A stretch of DNA of 24,030 bases from assembly GCA_024195585.1 (NCBI GenBank), contig SWBL01000532.1, positions 1 through 24,030 of the forward strand, written 5' to 3'. Below, in pieces: positions 8,658 through 20,487 of the stretch (position 1 is its first letter; each line of letters starts with the position of its first letter). The notes under the pieces are model-generated. The model was not told the DNA's origin, did not search any database, and worked only from the letters and a program-made list of their open reading frames with translations. Made by a program: the position numbers and the translations under genes. Source of the stretch: Aureobasidium sp. EXF-3400 (Eukaryota > Ascomycota > Dothideomycetes > Dothideales > Saccotheciaceae).

Positions 8658-9531
8658 CTACGGGCTGTCAGAGATGTGTAAGCATTGATGAAGGATAAGT
8701 GCTACGAATGAGTTCGCAGGATGACCGTACTCGATGAAGAGCCTTGTTGGAGGTTGCTCGAGTCTTCTGAACAAGCGAAACAGTACTTGCCAAACCACTT
8801 CGTATCGAACCTCACTCGTGATTATCGGCCTTGGGGGAAGTCTAAGAGCAAGTCTAGCTGCAGCCACGATAGATCTTGCGACAACGTCAGATGGGATTGG
8901 TATGAATTCCGGATCAAACAGGCTCAGTTTGCAAAGGTACAGGACCATATCCTCAGTTTTCTTCGTGCGCTCATGCTCAAGCAGTTCGATCCAGGCAAAT
9001 TCAGTCAGTAGAGGACGACCGACCAAATATTCGAGTGTTCCTAGTATGTCTTTCTCTAGGAGCAAGACATCTTGGTGCATGGCTCCGTGCAGCAGCCAGC
9101 CTTCCTGACGTAGCGTCGGTATCCTGTCCCTCCGTTCGATGTATTTGCTCGATATCAGCAGACAGACTCCATAGCAAAGTCTGAGGCTTTTCCTGGGGAC
9201 GACTTTCTTGCTGCTGTATCTATCTATGATCCTGACTGCGAGGAAGATGGTGTCGTGGCATAGCTGAAGGATGCGCTGGTTCTCGAAAAGTAATTCCAGA
9301 AGTTCAAATCTTCCTTTCCATCCTATCTTCGTCTCCGAAAACAGATCCGAGGCTTGTGGTCTGGTCTTACGCTAAACAAGGCGTCAGTCAGGATACTTGC
9401 AGACCAGTGACAAAGTGTCTCAGCAAACATACCTCGAGCAAGAGCATCTGCTCCAGCGCGTCCTCTTCCGGATCGACGTCCGGCTGAGTGTTAATCCATC
9501 TGGATCGTTCTGAGATGCTCCGTGTGCACAT
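8658..9531 (-). CDS. Diverged B-type-like cyclin, two exons
   Basis: Exon 1 is 9531-9433 and exon 2 is 9371-8658, separated by a 61-base GT-AG intron in phase 0; the product is about 270 residues. The N-terminal cyclin box (residues about 45-150) shows HDTIFLAVRIIDRY, then LRLCYGVCLLISSKYIERR, matching the cyclin pattern of a conserved Lys in the ASKYEE-like element. The second fold follows: LLEKDILGTLEYLVGRPLL matches the E-x-x-IL-x-TL-x-F-x-L-x-P signature, then YLCKLSLFDPEF. Cyclins activate cyclin-dependent kinases. It is much shorter than mitotic B cyclins, with only about 45 residues before the cyclin box and no clear RxxL destruction box there. The MRAILVDW element is not recognisable. 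It may be a specialised paralogue rather than the essential mitotic cyclin. The only in-frame ATG after an upstream stop sets the start. Confidence 0.85.
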
Positions 9532-12500
9532 TGTGACCAGGAAAAGGGCGATCCAAGCTCGGTAGGGAGCCTAGGCGGTAGGTGCAGCTCCGATCAGTAT
9601 GTTTGATTAACGACCATATATGGGGTCAAATCATGTTTGTTAAGTCCAGGAACTACCTGACAGGCTGCAGAATTGACCATTGAGAGTGATGACAGCTATG
9701 CAGAAGTCATGGGGGGCACTTCTACTGTGTCAGGTATTCAACGCCTTCTGGCTTGATAGGTGGACATAGTCACCTGTACATTTGTCTTTGTAAAACACGT
9801 AGATTACCGTATCATTCTTGGCCGCCAGGGAACACAGTACTGATGATTCAGGCGGCTGCACAGTGCACGGACGAGATCTTCGTGAAGTTCCCCCACGTGC
9901 GCGACGTCCTGTCGATATGCTCTTCGCTCCTCGTGACTATCGCTGAGCGATTGTGACCACGCGAAGATGATTCTCAAGCGCTGATCCCTATCCGGCGTAG
10001 ATGTGGGTTTACCGTACGAATATACAAGGACGGTGTCAGATTTGAGTAGATCGCTGGCGCAATATATGCCGTATAATTTACAGCTTCTCCCACTGAGACG
10101 TAAGCATCAAACTGACTCGAATCGTACATTCACTTACGTATGTACCTAGCATTCTATGTGATGACAGTCCTAGAACCATTCTAATGGAATGTGCGTAAGG
10201 TGTCCTATTAGTCCTGTACCATTTCCTGTATGTGATTGCTTCTTGGAAGATCCAAGCACTTCCAAACCTGGACCGGTGACCAGATGCAGTAAGCTTCGCA
10301 GGACAGTGACAGGTATGCACAATCCTAGAACCACCATCATGACGTGGCCGCGTGAAAGTTCGAAATTTGCCCTCTTGTCTGCAGGCTGGCTTCGTGTGTC
10401 CGAAACGAAGTCTCTTGGTTCATTTGTAGGGACGTGGAACTCAAGTGAGTGACTAAAGTGAGCGATCGAAGCTCATCGCGACTGGGACGGAGACGTCGTG
10501 ATAATTCAGGTCGGCGCACATACCACTACTGCATCAAACTGACTGCGGAGCGACTCCGTGTACACCGCGCTATTGCGATGTACTGCATGCAGACTCGGCT
10601 GACCTGTGCAAGCCAGCTCGGCAACCTTAGCTCAACCAAGGTTCAACTCCTCGTTGCCCCTCGTCACCTCGCCAATCATGATCTCTACCCTCATGTCAGC
10701 ACGCTGCTATCTGTGACAATAAATCTCTACCCGTGATATACTCGATCCCTCGTTCTCACAGCGTGACTGCAGAAGAGTACTATGACGACGGACTGACGGA
10801 GTCTCAGCTGCACTCGTACAACCCATGCACCTAGCGTCTCCGTGCTCGACAACTGAGCCTCGTTGCTCACACCGCTCGCTGACAACCTCCCAACTATGTT
10901 GCAAAAGGGACCTACACCAAATCTGTCTGAGCGGTCTAGCACATATTTGAGCTGCAGCACGGGTCAGGAACTCAAGAGGCCGTCTCGAACAGTCAACTGA
11001 TGAACGATCGTGCTAGGATCAGCGCTGAGGAGAGCAAGTTTTGATGTTGTGAGAGGGCACTATCGCAATATTGCGATGAGCAGCAGGCGCAGGGTGAGCG
11101 ACACACGTGAAGTGGTGCAAGCCACGAAGTGGCAGCTTGCGCTCGGGATGAGCCCCTTGTAAAGTGGAGTGCTACGCCAAAAGTTCCGGTGATTCTGCGG
11201 GATCACCGGAAACTTCGGACTCCAGAATGCACCATTCCAGTCGTTGGGATCACCCTGCTCTGAACAACGATATCCACATCTCGAGAATGCATTAACTTTT
11301 GCATCATACCTGCGCCGGAACCTAGGGCATGGAGGAATTTCAGCTGATGATAGGGCAAATTATCTAGCTTGGGAGGCTACTGAGGAAATCAAACTATTGC
11401 TATACGGTGCAATTGACTACTCACTGAACGCCTGGTACCCCGCAGAGAGTGCGGCTCCACCCTTCTATCCTTAGTGTTAGAGTGTGTACGCTTCTTCTGT
11501 AGATAGATTCACAGTGTCTTGTTATCCTTATCAGTCGGGTATTGCGTAGAGACAGCTGTTCTTGCTTCATGTACTTCTACATTATTTCCAGCTACATTAA
11601 CCGGAGCCGCTAAGTATATTGAGATGCATGGCGGGACAAGTGTCTTCGCGAACCTTCTGCCGAGTTTCAAGAACTGCTGAGAGATTGGTATGTCAGATGA
11701 CTCTGCTGCGTTGTTTGGCTAGCTGGTGATTCTGTATGGTGTCTGGTTACCTGTAAAGAGCCCGCATAAGTAGCTTTTCGTTTGTCCACTTGACCGATGG
11801 CTGATCCCACTGAATGGGACAGACGATAGGGGCGTTGAATGTTCGGTGGTGTATGATTACAGTTGTAGGTACGCATGGAAGCGCTACTCGAATACAAGTG
11901 CAACTACTTCCATGGCATCAGGTTCCACCAGGGAGATTCTGTTGTCCGCGGGGTGCTACGCGCATGATGTAATCACCACATCCAGTGCAAGCGGAGTTTG
12001 AGATAAACTGCAAGACATTGCAAAGACGTTAGCTGCCACATGGCTTGTGCCCGTACACAAGAACGGGTACGTCTGCGACACAGCATGAACGACACCCCAC
12101 GATGGAAAGAGTCTCCAGCTTTAGGGATTAGCAATTTGGTACAGATGCCTACAATTCATACCAAGCTGACGGAATCAGGAATAATGTTCAAGTGACACCA
12201 ATAATGCGATCGGAGCAGGGCACACAGTCACACTTGGCACGACCAACATTCTGGGCAACTCTCGCTCTGATTAGGGTTGGCTGATAGGTGCAGAGGAGAT
12301 GTACAAGCGAGGAATAGCAGGGGACATACCTCACAGTCAAAAATCCAGATTTTCTCCACCATAACGTACCACACTAACGCCGCCTCTCCACGATTGACAG
12401 ATCCAAGGTCCGGTCTTCATCTCGGGTACCTAGGGCGGATGCATCCCTTAAAGCCATGGTCTCTGATAGCCGCATCTAGATAGAGTGACATCAGGCACGA

Positions 12501-13115
12501 GTGATCTTCCAAAAGACCAACGGTGAATGCTTTGGTCGACATAGAGGTCGCTAACACCCGAACTTAGACCGCTGAGTACCTCAAGATTGGACTCATAGAA
12601 TGCAGCGCAGGCACAAGTGTTAGTTGGAATGAATTCTCGCAGAACTACGCGCAAGTCAGAAAGAGGCTTTACGGATGGCAGCGACTTTGGGATCTTCAAG
12701 ACGACTCATCGGTACTTGCCTTGCGAAATTCTATCTGTCGCTCCGCACATCTAAATATCACAGCATTATGATGCCGCGACACCGTCCCTATCGTGACAAG
12801 CGTACGGTGAGTTGCGCGTTGATTACTAGTCTTGGCGATGTTAATTACATACTCCCATATTCGGGAAGGGCGCACGTGCGCAGGACCCAGAAAACGCTTG
12901 ATTAGTGCTTTAACAATTACCGCACTAGCTCGTCACAGATCATTTTTTGAGCAATGCTGTCTTGGCGCGATCTATGCGCTTACCGACAGATGTGTTTTGT
13001 GTTGTGGCAACTTGCAAGTTCGCTCTTGCAGAGAAGCATCCTAGCAAGCTTCGCCAGCTACGATCAGAATCCGGTCTGTCATTTCCCATCGATATCCTCG
13101 ATCACAATAGCAGGC
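9532..13115. other. About 3.6 kb gene-poor stretch
   Basis: I find no gene here with a recognisable motif or coherent splice chain. Short open frames occur on both strands. The more protein-like ones are 9840-9956 (+), ending in VRDVLSICSSLLVTIAERL, and 11244-11474 (+), with GGISADDRANYLAWEATEEI, but neither has an ATG-led gene structure or a known domain. A hairpin lies at 11181-11215. The frame of the JmjC gene extends upstream to 12954, but that part looks like leader. This may be intergenic DNA with decayed remnants. Confidence 0.45.
11181..11215. repeat. Strong inverted repeat (hairpin)
   Basis: AAGTTCCGGTGAT at 11181-11193 is followed, after an 8-base spacer, by its reverse complement with one extra A (ATCACCGGAAACTT) at 11202-11215. 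The stem is 13 base pairs with a single-base bulge. It lies in a gene-free stretch, 29 bases before a weak plus-strand open frame. It could be a terminal or internal palindrome of a small element, or an RNA hairpin. Nothing else supports a specific role. Confidence 0.6.
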
Positions 13116-14688
13116 ATGAAGCGTAAACTCTCATCATCATCTATATCTCACCGCCTTCGCTCTGATCTAGAGAGACCATCGGGCCACCCAGCAAAATCCT
13201 CAGAAGACAAACTTCGACCTTTTTACTGGATCCGGAGGCGATCCGGCGCCATAATTTACAGGGACGTGCCGTCCGAGCATATAGCGTCTATCGTGCAAGA
13301 GTTCGCAAAGGTCTTGTCGAAACACTACAAGAATCACACCTTGACCACCACAGCATATCGCCCTCAAGACTCGGATACTGGGAAGTCAGATGTGCAATGC
13401 CATTTCGGCAACAAGGTCGCCAACGGTACCAATGTCCTTGCGCAGCGTGCTGACACGAAGAGAAACCCATTCGAGCTCCATGTTTGTGGCAACCACTACG
13501 CGCCTGTACTTGTCAACAACTGTGTTAAATCGAATTGGAGACTTATCGATACACTATACAACCACTCAGACAATGCTGACCCTTGTCCCGGTGGGGTCAA
13601 GGAGCTCGTGCTTAGACATCTACAGTCGCCGGTAGACGAGAATACTCACGCTTTCAGTGTGATCATGCAGAGCCTACCGCTGCTCTTAGGACCGTGCCGG
13701 ACGAGAAGTGTTGCTTCACCATGCATCATCCCGTACCAGGATTGTTGGAGAAAAACGCTTACCGAGGATCAGTTGTTACAGATGCTGCTGAGCAGAGTGG
13801 GTGAAGGAAGCGCTTATCGATCAGACAACGCGCATCATCCGGCAGAGAGGGAAGAGCCGTTTCACGCTATTGCGTTGCGGCAAGTTCTTGGTGGTAAGAA
13901 GGATGATGAGCCCCCTCATTGTATCTTCAACATACCACTCGAAGAGGAGTCTAGCATGCAGATCCCTCTTTCTTTACACGGCAACCTCAAAACAATGTCG
14001 AACAACAGCGCCATCGTAAGTGCCAATATTGCTGCTAAAGGCTACGTTGTCGATCTACATATCGGTATGACACGGAAAGGAATGTGATTGCTGACAACGC
14101 TAACACAACCAAGATCACGGCATGAGTGGACTCAGTACCGTCTTCCACGATTGCGTCAAGTTTTGGGTTCTATATCCACCAAATGAGGTGAACCTAGACG
14201 CTTTCTACAAGCTTCATAGCCAGGAACAAAAGCTCAGCCGTCTGGTGAGGAGTCTACGGGATGGCATATCTGCAATAACGACGCGAGGTGATACGATGTA
14301 CATACCTGCTGGCTGGCTACATGCGACAATGACAGTTCGGGCTGGATCTTTGTTGGGTACGAACTGGATCTACGGCTTCAATCTACCTATCGTCGCTGAT
14401 ATCTTCGCCCGAGAATTTGACACCGATTCAGTCGAGGCTTCTTGGAGGCCTCTGCTCGAGACCTTCCTTTTGTCAATTACTACTAGCACAGACATGAATG
14501 ATGAATTGAGAATCCTCTGCCCTCTCTGGAGTCGACTGGGACAGGCGCTCAAGAAGGAGAAGAACGCGTCTTTCCTATCCAAAGAATACAGGGAGCAGTC
14601 CAAGAGACTGAAAGGCATAGAAACATGTCCAGGCTGCAACCTTCCTATAGCGTCGCACAAGGTGTTAAAGGAGCTGCTTCTTAGATAG
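13116..14688 (+). CDS. JmjC domain-containing protein, two exons
   Basis: Exon 1 is 13116-14064 and exon 2 is 14114-14688; the 49-base intron is GT-AG with a GCTAAC branch and phase 1, giving 507 residues. The splice creates the Asp of the Fe(II)-binding HxD: H315-I-D317, followed by HGMSGLST. The distal His is H386 in YIPAGWLHATMTV, and CVKFWVLYPP supplies the usual Lys strand after HxD. JmjC proteins are Fe(II)/2-oxoglutarate oxygenases, many of them histone demethylases or hydroxylases, so oxidative demethylation is possible but the substrate is not visible. The 310-residue N-terminus starts with a basic Ser-rich tail (MKRKLSSSSIS) suggestive of nuclear import and shows no PHD, Tudor or DNA-binding domain. 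A CPGC pair sits near the C-terminus. The frame extends upstream to 12954, but ATG 13116 gives a sensible start. Confidence 0.85.
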
Positions 14689-15418
14689 CCGCTCTTTGAA
14701 TGGATCTTGCATGTTGCTTCTAGAATCAACAGGCTAAGTCGAGTCATGCGGCTTCCCCTCCTGCTGGCTCAGAGAAGTGAATCAGAGTCATGGAATCAAT
14801 TGTAGCTCGTTCAACATCCAACTTACGCGCTTCGATTCAGTGATACAAACGATTCAACACTCTCCTGAAGAGCAATCTGACTACGTATTTTCTCGATGGT
14901 AGAATGGCAGCGCCCAGACAGCACTTTTTCTCTTCAAGATTATGATCTCCTCGGAAGCCTTGTTCACTGCTATCCACTTCTGACTACTTAATGGAACAGG
15001 CAAGCATGATCGTCAAGAATAGTTACAAATCGGTCTGATTCATTACACAGCTTGTACTCATGGAGCCCTCATAGTCCTAGGGGCATCTGATGCATGTTTC
15101 TGTTTTTCTACGCCTGCATCTTGAGAATATCTGAATGTGTTGAATTATTCTACAAAGCTTCGATACAAAAGTAGAGAAGGTCCTGTTATATGGTTTCTGG
15201 GTTCGTTTAATAGTTTGAATGGTCAAAAGTTGATTGTTCCTACGTTCGAAATTTTTAATCTTGGTGACGGAAGGCGCGTCCAGTCTCCTTACCTGTCCGG
15301 CTACCACCGTTCTGTCTGTGTATGCGTCACGTTAAGTGCAGTCAATGCGACGTGTTCGACCAATGTTTCTAAATTGCCACATGTCTCACGTAGTTTCATC
15401 GTTTTCCTGTTGCATTTT

Positions 15419-15495
15419 TGTCGCACTCTTGTCGCACTTTTGTCGCACTTTTGTCGCACTCTTGTCGCACTCTTGTCGCACTCTTGGCGCACTCA
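15419..15495. repeat. 11-bp tandem minisatellite, seven copies
   Basis: Seven head-to-tail copies of TGTCGCACTYT. The first six differ only at one C/T position, alternating CT, TT, TT, CT, CT, CT, and the seventh has G for T at position 3 and ends CTCA. Because 11 is not a multiple of three, open frames running through it encode an 11-residue repeat on either strand, which explains the spurious frames there. It lies in a gene-free interval. Confidence 0.95.
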
Positions 15496-17727
15496 CCACA
15501 AACAGCAGAATTGCAAGACCAATACCTTGATCAATATCTCTGAGATGCCAAGTTGTCTTGCAGCACGCGTATTCCCGCGAGCAATGGTTGACTTATCCAA
15601 GATTACTCACGAATCAAGTATTCAATTCTCACCCGATCGCAGGCCGACTACAATGCTTCCTTTAAATAGCCCCGCAAGCTCAGATGAATAGTATAAGATG
15701 ATCACACAAGCGACTTATCCGAAGGATATGAGGAAAAACTCGACGAGACGGCCAGTATGGCTCCCATGAACAAGAGCAAGGGTCAACGTGAGAGATTAAA
15801 CAGGTCAAAGGATGACCAACACCACAACCATTCTACTTTCTCCACTCAAGCAGGTGAATTCCCTCTGTTACAGACCATAAACAGACTGAATCTAGCCGTA
15901 GACCATATGATCAGTCGACATCATTACAACAAGACTACCCGGCAGGCGGGGATGTTGTCGTCCAATATGCTCTTGACACGAGGGGGGCAGAAGGCATGAA
16001 CATAGGAAGCAGTTCCTCTCAATATCGAATGATGATCCGAGTTTCGCGAGGGTCTAAAGAATCTCAGTCTGTGGAGCACTGATTGAACGCAGAATACCAT
16101 GTCAGCAGGCTCCAGTGATAGGCTCATTTGTATCGGCTGCTGTAGAAGGAATGTCCTTTCGGACCAGTCTCTAGCGCCATATGGGAGATTCGCGCCCGAA
16201 ACTGGACAAGGGTGAAGTACCGAAACGTATGTAGTTGACCCACGATCCTAACGAGGATTTCTCACTCCCAGGATCAGCTGGCGAAGGTTAAAAGTCCTTG
16301 TCGACTTTGCAGAAGGCCATATAGAAAAGTTATAGCTTCATTCCGATTTTGATCGTTGTGTCGAAAACAACAATTACGATCTTTGCGTTCGTCTGCAGAT
16401 TGAGAATGCATTTGCGCGGCTGTGGACCCTAGCTCTCAGCCTGTTGTCTCTCCATCCAATGACGACGTCCAATGAGGAAAGAACTCTAGATCGGTGTCAT
16501 GGTACTACCCGCTCAAAACCGTGGTCATGATGCTGTAGAATTCCATAGTATGACGTGACAAGAAAAGCTTCATCTCAGACCATCGGAAGTTCGTGTTCAA
16601 TGTGGCGATCAAGAAGGTTTTGAGAAAAAGATCTCACGATCGCTGGATGGATTATCCCATATACCATGACACGGTATCTGATTTTGAGAGGTAGGCGCGA
16701 ACCAACATTTACTGTCGAGCAGCTTAAAACCTGCAGGCGTGATGTACGTGATGGTCGGGATTGGTGTCGAAAATTTTGTTTGCTCATGTTTGACTTCCAC
16801 CACGAGCAACAAAGACGTGACAGTCACTCTCCAAGTTCAAATATGGGAGAATCTGTAACCCCAAACCGGAGCCCTCTAGGTCTCTCGTAACGCTTCTATC
16901 GAGTGGCCCAATACTACTTTGTCTTGAGCATCCATTCAACCCCCTCAGCCACGCCGCTGCAGGTCTTGGACCGAGAGACCGTCACCATTCTAAGAGGGCA
17001 TACTGGTTCCCTCATGACAAGTCCGAGTACTGCATCGTGCGAGAAGACATGCAAGTCTTGCCTAAGTGTCTTCCTGATCTTTTCAGAATTCTTGACCTGA
17101 GGCGCGAGATACCCAACGGGTTATTGAACATGGAGTCTCAATCATCTGAAGTTCAACAAAGGCGTTCCAGATATTCTCGCTGTCTTTGCGCGCTGGTAAA
17201 CCTAGTGGCACAACAATCTTGTCACGCTAGGCCTCGCGATATGCGGTCATTCACGAGCATCTGAGCCTTCACGTCCAATCAGTCGACCTCCGGCCTTTCG
17301 TTTCCATCTCCAATCCATGTCCCCACGATCACCTGATGATTGGGACTTATGGACGTGCCGAAGATGCTTGTACAATGCAAAATAACTCTACATAAGTGCT
17401 TGTTGGCGAGTACTGAATATACTGCTTGCATTGCGTCGCATTTGTCAGTCCGGCAGAACAAGTTCGTGTTCGAGAGGCTAGAATGCTGTCAGACAACTTA
17501 GCGCATCTTCGGCCTCGCTTCACCAGCTTGGGACTCCACTCTCAGATCCAATCAACGATAGCGCTCTTCGCGAATGACAAAAAACTCCTCTGACTGCGGT
17601 ATGACTAATTGTCACGGTCGTGACTCTGCGTAAAGCAGTGATAGGTATTGCTTTTCTGGGGATAACGCGCTCAGTCGTGTAAGCGTGTACGGTTGACACT
17701 CCTTATGTGACTAGGTTTGAAGATTCC

Positions 17728-17815
17728 AATTGGCTAGAATGTAGGTTAAGTTATAAGCAGCTCATATCCTTGCGGGGTCAATAGCTTGGGATAATTGAAT
17801 CAGATAGAAGCAAAT
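17728..17815 (+). repeat. Diverged repeat, copy B (partner at 1163-1250)
   Basis: This copy shares the blocks ATTGGCT-x-GAATG, GCTCATA-x-CCTTG and GTCAA-x-AGCTTG with 1163-1250, in the same order and strand and with similar spacing. Similarity fades on both sides. It is about 590 bases upstream of the GPCR start codon, outside any gene I can see. Confidence 0.4.
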
Positions 17816-18401
17816 CGGAGACAGAACGCTGAGGTCATCCTCAGGACGAACGTGGCGAGTAAGCTACGACCGCTCGCAATCGAAGCATTATTCGGTCTAG
17901 ATTGCAAACTGGAAACTATTACCTACAAAGGATTGGAGGTGATTTCGGAACTAGCTTAACTAGGTTTGCAGAGAAACAACGACGGGGAATCTTCGGCGAT
18001 TTCCTCGCGAGGAGAAACGCCTTGTATCGCAAAACAAGGAGGCGCAGCACTATCGAGCTTGGCAAAAAAAGATAAAGTTGGTGGAGATAGGTGGATGGAC
18101 GAAGACCTTCAAGCACCACCTAGACGTCCGAGATTGTAATTGTATGCTCTCCAGTTTTCTGTTGTGTCTAGATCCCAAAGCGCCACTGTCAACGCTGTCT
18201 ATTGGATGTCTCGGAGGAGGATAAGTCACGCTTGTCGACCGTTGTTCATGCTGATCACAACGGCACAGAGACAATGGTTCAGAGCGTCATAGTCTTCTAG
18301 ATTCAAACTTCCAGATCAGTCATATACGCTCACACTAGTTGTACATTGAGATCCACAGGAGTTCTTGACAAGACCAAGTCGCCGGAAATCTGCAATTGGG
18401 C

Positions 18402-19711
18402 ATGGTGTTCCGACCATCTCTACAGATACTCACACTAGCTGCAAGCTTTCTGTCATGCACAGCAACCTTTGCCGCTCTTTGCTATGTTTTCACCATACGG
18501 AGGCGGTCGCAGAAGTCATTACGACACGCGCTTGTGATCAACCTCTTGGTCGCAGGTTAGCCAAGGACTTGCTTTGCAAATTCTCTCACGCTGACTCGGG
18601 AGTACAGAGTTCATCAACAGTACCAACAACAGTGTTTCGGGATTCATGTCCCTCATGAACGCTGGTATCTTGAAAGCTGGTTCCTCTTGCACGGCTAATG
18701 GGTTCCTGGGGCAGTTTTCCGTTCAAGTCAGTCCTAAAATCTGAGCCAGTGGCCGTGGTAATAAGTATTGATGTTGAGATCTCAGGCTGTTGATTTTGGG
18801 GTCCTCTCGATCGCAATATCCACGCTGGCCCTAGTATATTCACCAACACATGACTCTAAGCAGAGTCTTTTGTTCAGATGCGTCGCTTGTAGCTTAGTCT
18901 GGTTGATTGGTCTGACGACAAGTAAGTATCAGGGATATATGCTCAGTACACGACTAATGTTTCAACCGCAGGTTGCATCGTCTTAGGCCTGCAGGCGTTT
19001 GGGCCCGTCAGTGGCAACTGGTGCTGGATCGAGAAAAACAGGCTCGCACTTCGCTATGGACTGGTCCACGGTTGGCGCTTCGGCGTCATCCTGGGAATTT
19101 TCGCGATCTACGTCTGCATCATAATCAAACTTTGTCGTCAGTATAGCTGGCTCCGACGACATACGTACGGAGGTCATGCCGGGATCAACACAGAGTCTAC
19201 CGATGTTGGGCAAACTTCAGCAAAGCGCGAATTTGTCATCCCTAACCCTTCCCTGGACCACGGGCTCCTCGGGTACGGAGAGAATAAGATTGGTATGAGC
19301 AAGATCGTCAACGTATTTAAGGGACCACAAAGAGATGCTTTGCTTACAGCTCCGACAGCCCATGTAAGATCTGACGGCCAGTATACTGCCACTATCCACG
19401 ACCACAAGCGGGCACAAAGTCTGCTAAAAATTGAGAGCGTTCAGACGTCCAATACAGGAGCCACTCGATCTCTCCAACCCGCATTCAAGGACCCTCGTAT
19501 CCGGATCGTGGCACAGATGACTGCATATCCTACCCTCTACGTCTTGCTCTGGATACCGGGAATTGTCAACCGTGGTGTAGAGGCTTCGGGAAGAACATCA
19601 ATTACTCTCCAATATCTGCAAGCTAGCACGCAGCTGATCGGCCTTGTAGATTCCATCGTCTTTGCAGCCCAACAGAGAAATTGGAGAGCAACACACCGGG
19701 CACAATTTTGA
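18402..19711 (+). CDS. Seven-transmembrane GPCR, cAMP-receptor/Git3-like, four exons
   Basis: Exons are 18402-18555, 18608-18726, 18786-18921 and 18972-19711, with 50-59 base GT-AG introns in matching phase, giving 382 residues. Seven hydrophobic segments can be placed: about 8-32, 40-62, 80-104, 112-146, 168-189, 313-336 and 345-369. Family marks are RRRSQKSLRHALVINLLVA at the TM1-TM2 junction, CTANGFLGQFSVQAVDF in TM3, the extracellular GPVSGNWCWIE loop, HGWRF entering TM5, and YVLLWIPGIVNR in TM6. Proteins of this class sense glucose or other nutrients and signal through a heterotrimeric G protein to adenylate cyclase and PKA; that role is inferred from family. The third cytoplasmic loop is about 120 residues and the C-terminal tail is short. 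The start follows an in-frame stop at 18366 and leaves a very short extracellular N-terminus. It appears intact. Confidence 0.9.
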
Positions 19712-20487
19712 AGTGGAAGGGTTTGGCTTTTTGAGAGATGCTGTGGAGAATATGTTGGAGCTTATATGAACTCGGGCGTACCGTCTAGCATAACTTGTGC
19801 AAAGGTTAAAGACAAACTAGCAAGCCGAAGTCTAAGTCCAAACCCGTGCTTGATCGCGAAAGTGGCGGATAATATCGAAGGCCTGGTCCGCAGCCACGAG
19901 TATATCGATCGCTCCCATCAATATCCGTCCCTTTCTATCTCCAAGGCCTATCGTGTGAGGCCGCTTGCTCCATTCGTAGACCAGCGTGTCTAACACAAGG
20001 AAAAGATCATGGACAATGCCGTGACACAGTCGAACAGGCTTCAGCAAACACTTTACGAGCCTCACCGAACGTCTGTGCTTCGTCCCGGCAAAATATTTTG
20101 ACTCTGATGCTTGTGCTATCAGCGTTCAACCACTAGCCTTTGTACCCATACTTAGACTGCTGTTCGAATGCTACATGTCATCTTGCTCTTTTCTCAAGCC
20201 GCGAGTAGGCATCCATGCTACTAGATGATGATTGTTTGAGAGTACAGAAAAATGAAACACTACAGGGAAAAGACGAGGATGATGCGCACCAGTATCAGGA
20301 GAGCTGTTTACCTACGCCTCATTGCAAGATTATTTGGACTTGAATCATCGAATTGAAGCATGTTTCAAGGCGAGGTTGTTGTTTCGCTTTTGGCAGCGAT
20401 GGACAGCGGCGCCAGCTACGGAGAGGTGGGTGGAGCTTCAAGCTTCGACCTTAGCACTCCTGTAGGGTACGGAGAGGCTCAAAGAGG
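19712..20487. other. Interval after the GPCR, one weak minus-strand open segment
   Basis: The only coding-like stretch is minus strand 20134-19832, open for about 100 codons without an ATG. It includes VHDLFLVLDTLVYEWSKRPH and AIDILVAADQAFDIIRHF, which look helical and protein-like. A candidate acceptor (GCTGATAG) lies near 20120, and a short ATG-led leader upstream could supply a start. No family is recognised, and an overlapping plus-strand frame at 19766-19993 is possible. Confidence 0.25.

Larger units (their letters stand above)
14689..18401. other. About 3.7 kb gene-poor stretch
   Basis: No gene is supported between the JmjC and GPCR genes. It contains the 11-bp minisatellite at 15419-15495 and the second copy of the diverged repeat near 17728-17815. 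A plus-strand stretch near 16333-16500 is open and includes YDLCVRLQIENAFARLWTL, which could be a fragment of an old gene. The 184-codon frame over 15137-15691 is driven by the minisatellite and is not believed. Confidence 0.45.

Noticed and set aside
10078..10320. A minus-strand stretch (WIFQEAITYRKW) resembling the W-x-x-QE element of HET domains
   Set aside because: Only one short motif matches, with no other HET blocks around it in any frame.
10600..10670. A GGTTCAACTCC stretch resembling a tRNA T-loop
   Set aside because: No matching acceptor, D or anticodon stems could be folded around it.
15137..15691. A 184-codon plus-strand open frame
   Set aside because: A third of it is read through the 11-bp minisatellite, giving an artificial repeat, and the rest has no motif or splice context.
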